A stretch of 64,000 bases of DNA from an uncultured Spirochaetia bacterium. Its GTDB lineage: Bacteria; Spirochaetota; Spirochaetia; CAKZLE01. The notes below the pieces were generated by a model, which was not told where the DNA came from, did no database searches, and worked only from the letters and a program-made list of their open reading frames with translations. A program made the position numbers and the translations under genes. The DNA is taken from contig CAKZLE010000022.1 in the NCBI GenBank assembly GCA_937125225.1, forward strand, positions 1 through 64,000, given 5' to 3'. Shown piece after piece: positions 35,145-43,381 of this stretch. The first letter of the stretch is position 1, and each line of letters starts with the position of its first letter.

Positions 35145-36779
35145 TTATATAGCTAGACTACTGTGTCCATGGTAATAGCTATCACGGAGTTCATTGATCT
35201 TCTCATCCACGAGATATTCGTCGAATTTCATACTCCTATCGATGATTCCACCTGGGGTAAACTCGATAAGCCTGTTTGCAACAGTCTGTACGAACTGATG
35301 GTCATGACTCGAGAAGAGGATACATCCGACAAATTCGATCAGGCCATTATTCAAAGCATTGATCGCCTCTAAATCGAGGTGGTTCGTAGGTTCATCGAAG
35401 ATGAGGGTGTTAGCGCCAGAGAGCATCAATTTGGAAAGCATACATCGAACCTTCTCTCCTCCAGAGAGTACGGTACAACTCTTGAGAGCCTCATCACCAG
35501 AGAAGAGCATCCTTCCCAGGAAACTTCTTATATAGGTATCATCCTTCTCTACTGAGAATTGTCGGAGCCAATCTGTGATGCTGTAATCATTTTCGAAATA
35601 GGAGCTGTTATCTTTTGGATAATATCCTTTCGTTATGGTAACTCCCCAGTCAAAACTTCCCTCATCAGGTTCCATATTCCCGGAAATGATCTCAAACAAG
35701 GCTGTTTTAGCTATATGGTTATTTCCGACGAATGCAATCTTATCTCCAGGCTGAACAGTCATGGAATAGTTATCCAATACTTTCACCCCATCTATGGTCT
35801 TTGAGATATTCTTGATATCAAGAATGATGTTGCCACACTCACGTTCAGGTTTGAACCCAACATAGGGGAACCGTCGTGATGATGGTTTGATATCATCGAT
35901 GGTGAGTTTATCTATGAGTTTCTTCCTACTTGTCGCCTGCCGAGCCTTCGAAGCGTTAGAGGAGAATCTCTGGATGAAATCCTTGAGTTCTGAGATCTTA
36001 TCCTCTCGTTTCTTCTTGTCATCTTTTCGCTGCTTATTGGCAAGCTGGCTAGCCATATACCAAAAATCATAGTTACCGACGTAAAGCTGTATCTTACTGT
36101 AGTCTATATCGACGATATGGGTTGTCACCTTGTTAAGGAAGTGACGGTCGTGAGATACGACGATGACTGTATTATTGAAGTTAAGGAGGAAATCTTCCAA
36201 CCAGTTGATCGATTCAAGGTCAAGGTGGTTGGTAGGCTCATCTAATAGAAGTATATCAGGGTTACCAAAAAGTGCCTGTGCCAACAGGATTCGCACTTTT
36301 ACCGTATCATCAACATCTCCCATCAATTTCTCATGCAGATCTACACCGATTCCGAGACCTGCGAGCATAGCACCAGCTTCTGCCTCTGCCTCCCAACCTC
36401 CGAGTTCAGCAAAATCAGATTCGAGTTCAGCAGCTCGAAGACCATCCTCTTCGGTAAAGTCCTCTTTTGCATAGACCTCATCTCTTTCAGACATGATCTC
36501 ATAGAGTTTTTTGAATCCCATGATCACCGTACTCATTACGGTATACTTATCATAGGCGAAGTGATCCTGCTGTAGGACAGCCATTCGATCTCCCGGTGTG
36601 ATATTCACCACACCGCTATCGTGTTCGAGCTCTCCTGAAAGGATCTTCAAGAAGGTAGACTTACCTGAACCATTCGCTCCAATGACTCCATAGCAATTGC
36701 CGGGAGTGAATTTAATATTCACATTCTTGAATAGTGGTCTATTCCCGAATGCCAAGCCAAGTTCTGTTACTGTAATCAT
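35145..36779 (-). CDS. ABC-F family ATPase, YbiT-like
   Basis: A 544-residue duplicated ABC ATPase without membrane segments, of the ABC-F translation-factor group. First domain: Walker A GANGSGKST, signature-like LLAQALFGNPDILLLDEPTNHLDLES. The linker is charged and helical (QRKDDKKKREDK). Second domain: Walker A is degenerate (GNNHIAKTA) but the signature LSGGEKVRC and LIFDEPTNHLDLEA are intact. ATG at 36779 follows GAGGAAC; an upstream reading to 36809 is less likely. It probably acts at the ribosome; a resistance role is not indicated. Confidence 0.9.
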   Translation of the reverse strand: MITVTELGLAFGNRPLFKNVNIKFTPGNCYGVIGANGSGKSTFLKILSGELEHDSGVVNITPGDRMAVLQQDHFAYDKYTVMSTVIMGFKKLYEIMSERDEVYAKEDFTEEDGLRAAELESDFAELGGWEAEAEAGAMLAGLGIGVDLHEKLMGDVDDTVKVRILLAQALFGNPDILLLDEPTNHLDLESINWLEDFLLNFNNTVIVVSHDRHFLNKVTTHIVDIDYSKIQLYVGNYDFWYMASQLANKQRKDDKKKREDKISELKDFIQRFSSNASKARQATSRKKLIDKLTIDDIKPSSRRFPYVGFKPERECGNIILDIKNISKTIDGVKVLDNYSMTVQPGDKIAFVGNNHIAKTALFEIISGNMEPDEGSFDWGVTITKGYYPKDNSSYFENDYSITDWLRQFSVEKDDTYIRSFLGRMLFSGDEALKSCTVLSGGEKVRCMLSKLMLSGANTLIFDEPTNHLDLEAINALNNGLIEFVGCILFSSHDHQFVQTVANRLIEFTPGGIIDRSMKFDEYLVDEKINELRDSYYHGHSSLAI

Positions 36780-36812
36780 ATATATGTTCCTCGCGAAAGT
36801 TAATTTCAACGT

Positions 36813-36839
36813 AAAAAAGCCAGCCTCTAAAAGGCTGGC
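36813..36839 (-). terminator. Intrinsic terminator after tRNA pair
   Basis: On the minus strand GCCAGCC/GGCTGGC forms a 7-bp GC-rich stem with a 7-nt loop, followed by six T. It ends the tRNA-Gln/tRNA-Glu unit. Confidence 0.92.
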
Positions 36840-36842
36840 ATA

Positions 36843-36914
36843 TAGTCCCTAGGGGAATCGAACCCCTCTCTGAAGACTGAGAATCTTCCATCCTAGCCGA
36901 TAGACGAAGGGACC
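36843..36914 (-). tRNA. tRNA-Glu (anticodon CTC)
   Basis: 72 nt with a clean cloverleaf: anticodon stem GAAGA/TCTTC around loop TTCTCAG, giving CTC; T-arm GAGGGGTTCGATTCCCCT. Acceptor pairs are standard except the first, G1 with U72. CCA is not encoded. Confidence 0.93.
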
Positions 36915-36922
36915 ATTAAAAG

Positions 36923-36994
36923 CTGGCCGAGAAGGACTTGAACCCTCGCAAGCAGAACCAGAATCTGCAGTGCTACCAATTACACCATCGGCCA
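36923..36994 (-). tRNA. tRNA-Gln (anticodon CTG)
   Basis: 72 nt. Acceptor TGGCCGA/TCGGCCA, anticodon stem GCAGA/TCTGC around TTCTGGT, giving CTG, discriminator G as usual for tRNA-Gln. It lies 8 bp upstream of tRNA-Glu and is co-transcribed with it. Confidence 0.93.
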
Positions 36995-37059
36995 ACGTTT
37001 GTAATACTGCGCTAATGTACTAAAAGACCTTGATTTTGTCAATATCCTTTAGGATTATT

Positions 37060-37593
37060 TTACTCACTATCGTATTCAATGAGTGTCGTAACTGAATAAT
37101 CTTTGAGAATTTCCTTGTAAGGGAGGAAGGGCAAACCAATTGTACAGAAGATATCATGGACAGTAGCTCCTGCCTCAGCGAACATCTCTGCAGCAGCTTT
37201 CACAGTCCCTCCTGTCGCGATAAGGTCATCGATGATAAGAACGTTCTCTCCTGCTTTCACATCAGCTTTGTGAATCTGTATGACATCTTCACCATATTCA
37301 AGCTCAAAGCGTTTCTCGTACGTCTCACCGGGAAGTTTTCCCTTCTTCCGTACGAGGATCAATGGAATCTGGAGTCTTTCAGCGAGCGGTGCCGCAAAGA
37401 GGAATCCTCGAGCCTCTATACCCGCTATAGCATCAATATGTTTATCACTATAGAGTTCTACCATCTTATCGATACACCAGGTGAAAGCCTCAGGATTAGC
37501 GAGAATACTCGTTATATCATAGAAGAGGATTCCTGGTTTTGGGAAATCTTCTACTTTTCTTATTGCATCATCTAGGTTGAAATTCTCATTCAT
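37060..37593 (-). CDS. apt: Adenine phosphoribosyltransferase
   Basis: 177 residues. It converts adenine and PRPP to AMP in purine salvage. FPKPGILFYDITSILANPEAF and GIEARGFLFAAPLAERL mark the family. VLIIDDLIATGGTVKAA is the PRPP-binding motif. It has a strong ribosome site (AAGGAG) and lies 18 bp after tsaD on the same strand. Confidence 0.96.
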   Translation of the reverse strand: MNENFNLDDAIRKVEDFPKPGILFYDITSILANPEAFTWCIDKMVELYSDKHIDAIAGIEARGFLFAAPLAERLQIPLILVRKKGKLPGETYEKRFELEYGEDVIQIHKADVKAGENVLIIDDLIATGGTVKAAAEMFAEAGATVHDIFCTIGLPFLPYKEILKDYSVTTLIEYDSE

Positions 37594-37611
37594 GGTCTAC
37601 TCCTTACACCT

Positions 37612-38625
37612 TTATGGATATGATCTTTTGAATGCGGTCACTCGAGGTGAAGCATTCTCATTAAGTGAAGAGGTAATTCCCTGCTTCAGATATTGGTAAC
37701 CGATCGCAGCGATCATAGCGCCGTTATCGGTACATAGTTCCATGGAGGGATAGAAGACCTCTACCCCTTTGAACTGTGACAGTTCAGATCGAACGAGGGT
37801 ATTCGCTGCGACACCACCCCCAGCAACGATTCGAGTCAATCCAGTATCACGGAGTGCCCGTTTGATCCTACGTGTAAGTAGGGTCACTGCAGCTCTCTGA
37901 AACGAGGCTGCAATATTTTCAGGACTCTTCTCAGATTTACCATCCCAGAATTTATCAAGTTGATTGATCACAGCCGTCTTGAGACCGGAATAGGAGACAT
38001 CATAAGTATGTTTCCCCTTGTGTAACGAGGCATCAGGGAAGTTGAAAGCATAGGCATCACCCTCTTTTGCCATTCGGTCAATGATGACACCACCTGGATA
38101 ACCGAAACCATAATGTTTAGACACTTTGTCAAAAGCCTCTCCGATCGCATCATCGATGGTCGTTCCCATGACATCTATATCATCGAATCCGTTGACTTTT
38201 GCGATCACGGTATGGCCACCCGATACCAATACCCCAAGATAGGGATAAGTGATCTCATGTTCTATATGTGGTGCATATAGATGTGCACGAATATGATCTA
38301 TACCAATAAAGGGCTTATGGAGGCTCATGGAGAGTCCTTTCGCAAAACTGAGCCCTACAAGAAGTGACCCTACAAGTCCAGGACGATTCGTCACGGCTAT
38401 GCCATCGATCTGAGAAGGTTCTATCCCAGATTCACTGATTGCCTGTTCATACACCGAGACGATCCATTCAGTATGGAGCCTCGAGGCGATCTCAGGGACG
38501 ACACCATTATAGGGTTTATGTAGTTCTATCTGGGTAGCGATCACATTACTGAGGATCCTCTTCCCATCTTCTACCACTGCTATTGAGCATTCATCACATG
38601 ATGATTCGATTCCCAATACGATCAT
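37612..38625 (-). CDS. tsaD: tRNA N6-adenosine threonylcarbamoyltransferase
   Basis: 337 residues, complete. With TsaB/E/C it makes t6A37 in tRNAs that read ANN codons. GIESSCDECSIAVVEDG opens the ASKHA fold, HIRAHLY supplies the metal-binding histidines, and VSGGHT and the C-terminal ELCTDNGAMIA are conserved. Its start overlaps the preceding small ORF by 4 bases (ATGA). Confidence 0.97.
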   Translation of the reverse strand: MIVLGIESSCDECSIAVVEDGKRILSNVIATQIELHKPYNGVVPEIASRLHTEWIVSVYEQAISESGIEPSQIDGIAVTNRPGLVGSLLVGLSFAKGLSMSLHKPFIGIDHIRAHLYAPHIEHEITYPYLGVLVSGGHTVIAKVNGFDDIDVMGTTIDDAIGEAFDKVSKHYGFGYPGGVIIDRMAKEGDAYAFNFPDASLHKGKHTYDVSYSGLKTAVINQLDKFWDGKSEKSPENIAASFQRAAVTLLTRRIKRALRDTGLTRIVAGGGVAANTLVRSELSQFKGVEVFYPSMELCTDNGAMIAAIGYQYLKQGITSSLNENASPRVTAFKRSYP

Positions 38626-38810
38626 AACTCATATTTCCCATTTATTATTCTGATCAAATCTACCATATCTATCTCACTATCTAAGATATCTGGATAGATA
38701 TTAAATATGAATTGTGCTACCGATTCTGACCAGATGATTCCACTGCGAACTGGACGTCGCTGTTTTTTTGAGAGTTGTATTGCTTCAGTAGCCTCTAGTG
38801 CTGCTAGCAA
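38622..38810 (-). CDS. Small hypothetical protein before tsaD
   Basis: 62 residues from TTG at 38810. The same frame reads back, without a stop, to a CTG at 38834 with AGGAG at correct spacing, which would give 70 residues beginning LEYKTKEELLAALEATEA. The ATG of tsaD overlaps its stop, suggesting real coupling. The protein is short, acidic and helical at the N-terminus (EELLAALEATEAIQLSKK). I do not recognise a family. Confidence 0.5.
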   Translation of the reverse strand: MLAALEATEAIQLSKKQRRPVRSGIIWSESVAQFIFNIYPDILDSEIDMVDLIRIINGKYEL

Positions 38811-38958
38811 CTCCTCTTTTGTCTTATATTCCAGATCTTTCTCCTAACATTTCTCACGTCAGTAATTTACCCTAAAAACTAGTTGTTTATTACTATTTGG
38901 TCAAGTATAAAGGGGGTTGCAATTTGTTATGATTTTTACTAATTTTATTGTCAGTCAT

Positions 38959-39030
38959 GCCAAAGTAGCTCAGGGGTAGAGCAACGCTCTCGTAAAGCGT
39001 AGGTCGTGAGTCCGAATCTCACCTTTGGCT
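38959..39030 (+). tRNA. tRNA-Thr (anticodon CGT)
   Basis: 72 nt. Acceptor GCCAAAG/CTTTGGC, anticodon stem ACGCT/AGCGT around CTCGTAA, giving CGT; T-arm GTGAGTCCGAATCTCAC. CCA is not encoded. No neighbour is co-oriented within 250 bp, except possibly the small frame at 39114. Confidence 0.93.
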
Positions 39031-39319
39031 TTTATATTTTTCACCTTAAACGTTTTTATCAAATCCCTCCAAATGGTCATTGTTCACGAATTTCTTTTCT
39101 AGGGGACCATTTGGTGACAGGATTACGATTCACCCTGAAGTTTATCAATGAATTTCAGTCTTTTACTTCAAGGAGCTTAACCTCTTTGGAAGATGAAACT
39201 ATAAGAACAGGAGAAACACTCCATAGAGCTTCTGAAATTCTTAAATATTTCATTCAACAGATAAGATGTTTCTCAAGTAACTAATAACTTATGGAACAAT
39301 AGAAACCCATCATGGTATT
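39031..39319. other. Non-coding or remnant stretch downstream of tRNA-Thr
   Basis: Perfect 10-bp inverted-repeat arms CCAAATGGTC (39069-39078) and GACCATTTGG (39105-39114) flank 26 bp. The second arm is directly followed by an open frame: GTG 39114 with AGGGGA upstream, 56 codons to TAA 39284. That product (VTGLRFTLKFINEF onward) is helical and lacks homologues I know. It could be a remnant of an element that inserted at the tRNA; no integrase is visible. Confidence 0.3.
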
Positions 39320-40753
39320 TTACTCAGAGCTAGGTGCATAAGCTAGTGCGTCATCATATCTATCAGATGTATGCTCTTTTAGATATTCAACTGCTGATGA
39401 GAATTCTCTTGATGAAGTGAACGTATAATAAGAACTTTCAGTTGTGACAGAATCCTCTATTAGTTCCTCATACACTCCATATATAGGATTCAAATGAGTT
39501 TCATTAAATAATGAAGTAGCAAAATCATTCACATAGGTCTTATAGATCGTTGTATAGTCTGAATCATCAAGTAAATACCTGATTAGAGGCCAGTCATCAT
39601 CTACCTCATCCATTTCCAACTCAAGACACCGACGGCCGGAGGTCAACGCTTCATTATTATCCCAAGGAATCCATTCAAACTTACCGGTATCAGGATTATG
39701 ATAGAGAAAATAATTATGTGGCATGATTCCATAGGTATCAAAGTTCTGTAAAACAGAATTAACAGCAAGCCATTTAAGAAATATATCAACATCAAAGAGA
39801 GCTTCTAGATCGGTTTTCCATGAAGTAGAATCAATATTATTGATTGCATTATATAAAGCGAGAATATCTTCATAGGTTTCATCATCATCTGTCTTAAGCC
39901 CGAATTCTTCCTCATCATAGGTACCAAGAGCAAAGGTTGCTGCATCATCTTCAGGTTTATAGAGATTACCATTGTCATCACTGTATTGAGTTTTTATGAC
40001 AGTGTCATCGACCTCTTCTACAAGGGTATATAACCCATAATAGATATCATCAGAGCTATCGCCTCCATCCACATTGATATAGAGTTCATAGAATGAACAA
40101 TGAGCACTAGTCAGACCAAAATCTTGAAAGAGTTCTGATGTGACGACCTCATGCATTTCAGACTCGTCTTTAAAATTATTTTTTAGGTTAAGCTGTTTGA
40201 ACCCATAAAAACGTTGATTATCAATGGCCTCATAAGTATCTTCGAATTCATCAAAGTCCAACTTGAAAGGGAGCTTACCGCAATTTGCACTATAAAGGCT
40301 TGAATTACCTTTGAAGCGTATCCCTACTTTATACCACTCTAACTCATTCTCATCGGTCCCATCAGGACTATAGAAGAATTCACAGGGGACAAAGAATGGA
40401 TTATCGACGGAACTGAAATCAGTTGAGTTGCCCAACTCCGCAAACAGATCATCTAGATTCTCATTCATCAGTTCCCAATTATCAGGTTCGATGACTATCC
40501 TTATCTTCTGAACTGTCGTGGTATTGAATATATTATCCATATTTGCGCGTATTTCATCAGCTGAGAGCTTTTCATGAGTCTCTTCAGTCCAGTCAGATGT
40601 ACTAGTGAGTTCACTGAAATAGATATTTGATTCATCTGAACTGTCAACCTGATCAGCTATTTCGATATTACAAGAATATAATCCTAGACTGGTTACCAGT
40701 ATAACCATATACAGAAACAACTTTTTTATGTGAGTTCTCCCAGTCTTATTCAT
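39320..40753 (-). CDS. CotH-family lipoprotein
   Basis: A 477-residue lipoprotein (lipobox LGLYSC) of the CotH kinase-like family. Visible features are RFKGNSSL, QLNLKNNFKDESEMHEVVTSEL and GKFEWIPWDNNEAL, the last being the conserved active-site-like segment. Bacillus CotH is a protein kinase; in spirochaetes such proteins sit on the surface. It is very acidic (many D/E runs). Its start overlaps the lamin-tail lipoprotein gene by 8 bp, so the pair works together. Confidence 0.88.
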   Translation of the reverse strand: MNKTGRTHIKKLFLYMVILVTSLGLYSCNIEIADQVDSSDESNIYFSELTSTSDWTEETHEKLSADEIRANMDNIFNTTTVQKIRIVIEPDNWELMNENLDDLFAELGNSTDFSSVDNPFFVPCEFFYSPDGTDENELEWYKVGIRFKGNSSLYSANCGKLPFKLDFDEFEDTYEAIDNQRFYGFKQLNLKNNFKDESEMHEVVTSELFQDFGLTSAHCSFYELYINVDGGDSSDDIYYGLYTLVEEVDDTVIKTQYSDDNGNLYKPEDDAATFALGTYDEEEFGLKTDDDETYEDILALYNAINNIDSTSWKTDLEALFDVDIFLKWLAVNSVLQNFDTYGIMPHNYFLYHNPDTGKFEWIPWDNNEALTSGRRCLELEMDEVDDDWPLIRYLLDDSDYTTIYKTYVNDFATSLFNETHLNPIYGVYEELIEDSVTTESSYYTFTSSREFSSAVEYLKEHTSDRYDDALAYAPSSE

Positions 40754-41399
40754 TTGCTACTCCAGGAGAGGGAATACCCTGAGTCCATTCATTATCCAGA
40801 TACAGGAACACTGTACCATCCCCCTGGTCATCTGCTGTATAAGTGAAGGAGTTTGTCATTTGTGATCCTTCAGAATCATAGATATACACACCTTCAGATT
40901 TACTACCTTTTAACCCCTCCGGGACTGTCAGGTATTCTAGATCATCAAATCCAGCATCTACAGATTGAGTCTCTGAATCTTCATCGACCCAGGTAACAAG
41001 GTGAGTCTCTGAAATGGCATCAGTTATCGCAAAATCATTTGAGTAGAGAATGATCAAATAGTTATTTGCAGGGATTACGTATGTATCATTACTAGTATTC
41101 GTGCTAGTCCATTCAGAATCGACTGAATCCCACTCATTAATATTTAACGTCGAGGTAACTTCATAACCTTCTGTAACACCTTCACTATCACCAAAAAAAT
41201 ATCCTGTTAAATCAATATCTTCGTCAGTTGGATTATACAGTTCAATATAATCTACTGAAAGACCACCGATACTTCCTGATGTCGATACTTCTGTTAGGTA
41301 AAAGGAATAACCTGAGTCAGTATCGTTTATCAAATCACAACTGAAGAGAACTAAAGAACAGACTAGCAAGACCAATACAAAATATCTTTTTCTTAACAT
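40746..41399 (-). CDS. Lamin-tail-domain lipoprotein
   Basis: A 217-residue lipoprotein (lipobox LFSC). The mature part is a lamin-tail Ig-like domain: FYLTEVSTSG...DYIELYNPTDEDIDLTGYFF, then an acidic, Ser/Thr-rich stretch and a second beta-rich part ending PSPGVANE. LTD and CotH domains are often on one chain; here they are separate but overlapping genes. It is probably a surface adhesin or scaffold for the CotH partner. Confidence 0.8.
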   Translation of the reverse strand: MLRKRYFVLVLLVCSLVLFSCDLINDTDSGYSFYLTEVSTSGSIGGLSVDYIELYNPTDEDIDLTGYFFGDSEGVTEGYEVTSTLNINEWDSVDSEWTSTNTSNDTYVIPANNYLIILYSNDFAITDAISETHLVTWVDEDSETQSVDAGFDDLEYLTVPEGLKGSKSEGVYIYDSEGSQMTNSFTYTADDQGDGTVFLYLDNEWTQGIPSPGVANE

Positions 41400-41800
41400 A
41401 TAACCCTCTTATACCTAAAGCTCAAGAATAACAGGGTACATATCACTCTGCAATTCACAAATAAAGCTAGTAAATATCTTTTAAAAACTGAGTTATTATC
41501 TTGATTTGTTGACAAAAAGGCAAACAGAATAGCTAGCTTATGCATAATATTTGATAGATTTTACATATCTTACAAACCATACCAATCAAATCGGAAAGAT
41601 AATCCCGATATCCAAAGATAGAACTATTCTCACTGTCTAGAGGAAGACTTACCATCTATCAATCACATGAATTAAAGTGTTATTTCTCTAAATCAAAACC
41701 GGAGCTTCAAAGATTATATATACCTATTTGCATACAGGGGTATATTCATCTTATTCTACCTTCATAGCTGTTTATGAATCAGCTTCTAGTCTGATTCAAG
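41400..41800. other. Intergenic stretch without detected gene
   Basis: About 400 bp, AT-rich. I see no ORF with a credible start, no clear hairpin terminator and no tRNA. It should contain the promoter of the minus-strand lamin-tail gene near its lower edge. Confidence 0.6.
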
Positions 41801-42265
41801 TTAACATGACTTGATAGCCTCTTTTACAGACTTCTCATCCATATAGGTGAATCTACAGATATCTTCGATCGAGTACTGTTCTCTATATAGCCTCTTAGCC
41901 ACATGTTCCATACTCTCGCCGATCTCTATGAGGTTCTTATCATAGTCATAGAAACGCATGACTTTCTGCTTCCACGGCTGTTCTCGTACTTCATGGAGAA
42001 ATTCCAGACCAAGACTCTTCAACTGTTCCTGTATAGGTTCAAGCTCGTCATGTTCAAAAAAGAGTTCGAAATTATTTCTTCCTGAGATGATTTCTTTACC
42101 ATCTATCAGGGAACTGAAATGTTCTTTCAGATGTAGTGAGAAATCTCCTTCGAAACTCAAGTTCTCCCCATAATCTGCTATGACACTCTGTGATAGGACT
42201 GTCTCAAAGAGATAACGAGATCTCTCGAGCTCCTTAACGGTTATAAGTGGACAACAATACTTCAT
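41801..42265 (-). CDS. VOC-family protein with helical C-terminal extension
   Basis: A 154-residue VOC-like protein: PLITVKELERSRYLFETVLSQ (first module) and ELFFEHDELEPIQEQLKSLG (second), then MRFYDYDKNLIEIGES. Residues about 115-154 (EHVAKRLYREQYSIEDICRF and on) add a helical tail that looks like a helix-turn-helix. It is a single gene with no partner; the function is unknown. Confidence 0.75.
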   Translation of the reverse strand: MKYCCPLITVKELERSRYLFETVLSQSVIADYGENLSFEGDFSLHLKEHFSSLIDGKEIISGRNNFELFFEHDELEPIQEQLKSLGLEFLHEVREQPWKQKVMRFYDYDKNLIEIGESMEHVAKRLYREQYSIEDICRFTYMDEKSVKEAIKSC

Positions 42266-42463
42266 GAGCGACCTCCGAATGCTTAATACTTTTTATCATA
42301 TCATAGGTACGCTATGAACTCACTCATTTCAATCGAAACTACCAAGAAGACTTAAAACCTGAATATATACTTCTCATATTCAATGAAGTATACTTTTTAT
42401 ATAAGGAATATCATTTATTGTAGATACTTCATGGCTTTTCTTTCAAGATAAGGAGAATCACCC

Positions 42464-43249
42464 ATGGTAACGAATAAGATACCTTTACTAGTACTTCTCA
42501 CACTTTTGATCCTCTTACCACTAGCCTGCTCTTTAGGTGGTAACGGCAGTACCCCACCAGCAGACTCCGGTAACGGGACACCCCCTACAATTTATGAACT
42601 GGGAGGTACAGGACCTGGAGGAGGACTGATCTTTTTCGATAAAGGTCAGTATGACAATAAGATGTGGTATGAATCTGCGACTGCCATATACACTATTGAA
42701 GAGCATCCGAGCAAGACTACCGGAACATTCATTTGGAGATACCTGGAAATAGCTCCAAAATCAACTGAGAACACAAGTTGCGAATGGGGATCCTCCGTCA
42801 TATATTGGGAAGACCTTGTTGAATATCCCCAGAATAGAGAGACTGCCATCGGGGGAGGGATCAAGAACACCAGTGAGACGGTCTACTATCATGACAGAAT
42901 GCATGAACTACCGATTTATTCTGGGAATTGCATCTATTATTCACACCCAGAGCAATTCTCTCTAGTGAATGACGGGACTGTTGCTGCAAGATACTGTTCC
43001 CAACTAGGGTATAACGATCTGACAGATTGGTTCTTACCTTCTGAGGACACACTTCAGCTGATATACATGAGATTGAAAGTTCAAGGTCTGAATGGCCAGT
43101 TCTATTATTCGGAATTCGAGAATGCAGGATATTGGGGTTCTACCGAATCGGGTTCCTTCAAAAGTAATGTACTCTATTTCACTAACAGCTATAATCCAGA
43201 AGAGGGACATCAGGAGAACCACTATGTTCGTGCGGTAAGAGCCTTTTAG
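42464..43249 (+). CDS. DUF1566-type lipoprotein
   Basis: A 261-residue lipoprotein (lipobox LPLAC; then a G/S/P-rich linker). GGTGPGGGLIFFDKGQ and the W-x-E repeats, ending LTDWFLPSEDTLQLIY and GYWGSTES...HYVRAVRAF, mark the DUF1566 fold. It is likely on the outer surface. Ribosome site AAGGAGA precedes ATG. No operon partner. Confidence 0.85.
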   Translation: MVTNKIPLLVLLTLLILLPLACSLGGNGSTPPADSGNGTPPTIYELGGTGPGGGLIFFDKGQYDNKMWYESATAIYTIEEHPSKTTGTFIWRYLEIAPKSTENTSCEWGSSVIYWEDLVEYPQNRETAIGGGIKNTSETVYYHDRMHELPIYSGNCIYYSHPEQFSLVNDGTVAARYCSQLGYNDLTDWFLPSEDTLQLIYMRLKVQGLNGQFYYSEFENAGYWGSTESGSFKSNVLYFTNSYNPEEGHQENHYVRAVRAF

Positions 43250-43330
43250 AGGTCCTAAGGAATTTGTTGCATTGCTTTAAACACGTTCTCATCGAGTCAA
43301 AGCTCATACAAGAAGAAACGGCAATGCGCA

Positions 43331-43360
43331 AAGATGGGACCGCTTTCGCAGTCCCATCTT
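43331..43360. terminator. Bidirectional hairpin after DUF1566 and ppdK
   Basis: AAGATGGGAC and GTCCCATCTT form a 10-bp stem with a 10-nt loop between the convergent genes. The A-rich outer arms give short U-runs in both directions. Confidence 0.8.
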
Positions 43361-43381
43361 CATAGATTATTCAAATCTATA

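Noticed and set aside
39006-39113. Coding frame through tRNA-Thr
   Set aside because: The 5' half overlaps a well-formed tRNA; only the part from 39114 has any start signal.
42861-43222. Minus-strand frames inside the DUF1566 gene
   Set aside because: They are shadows of a lipoprotein gene with clear family motifs.
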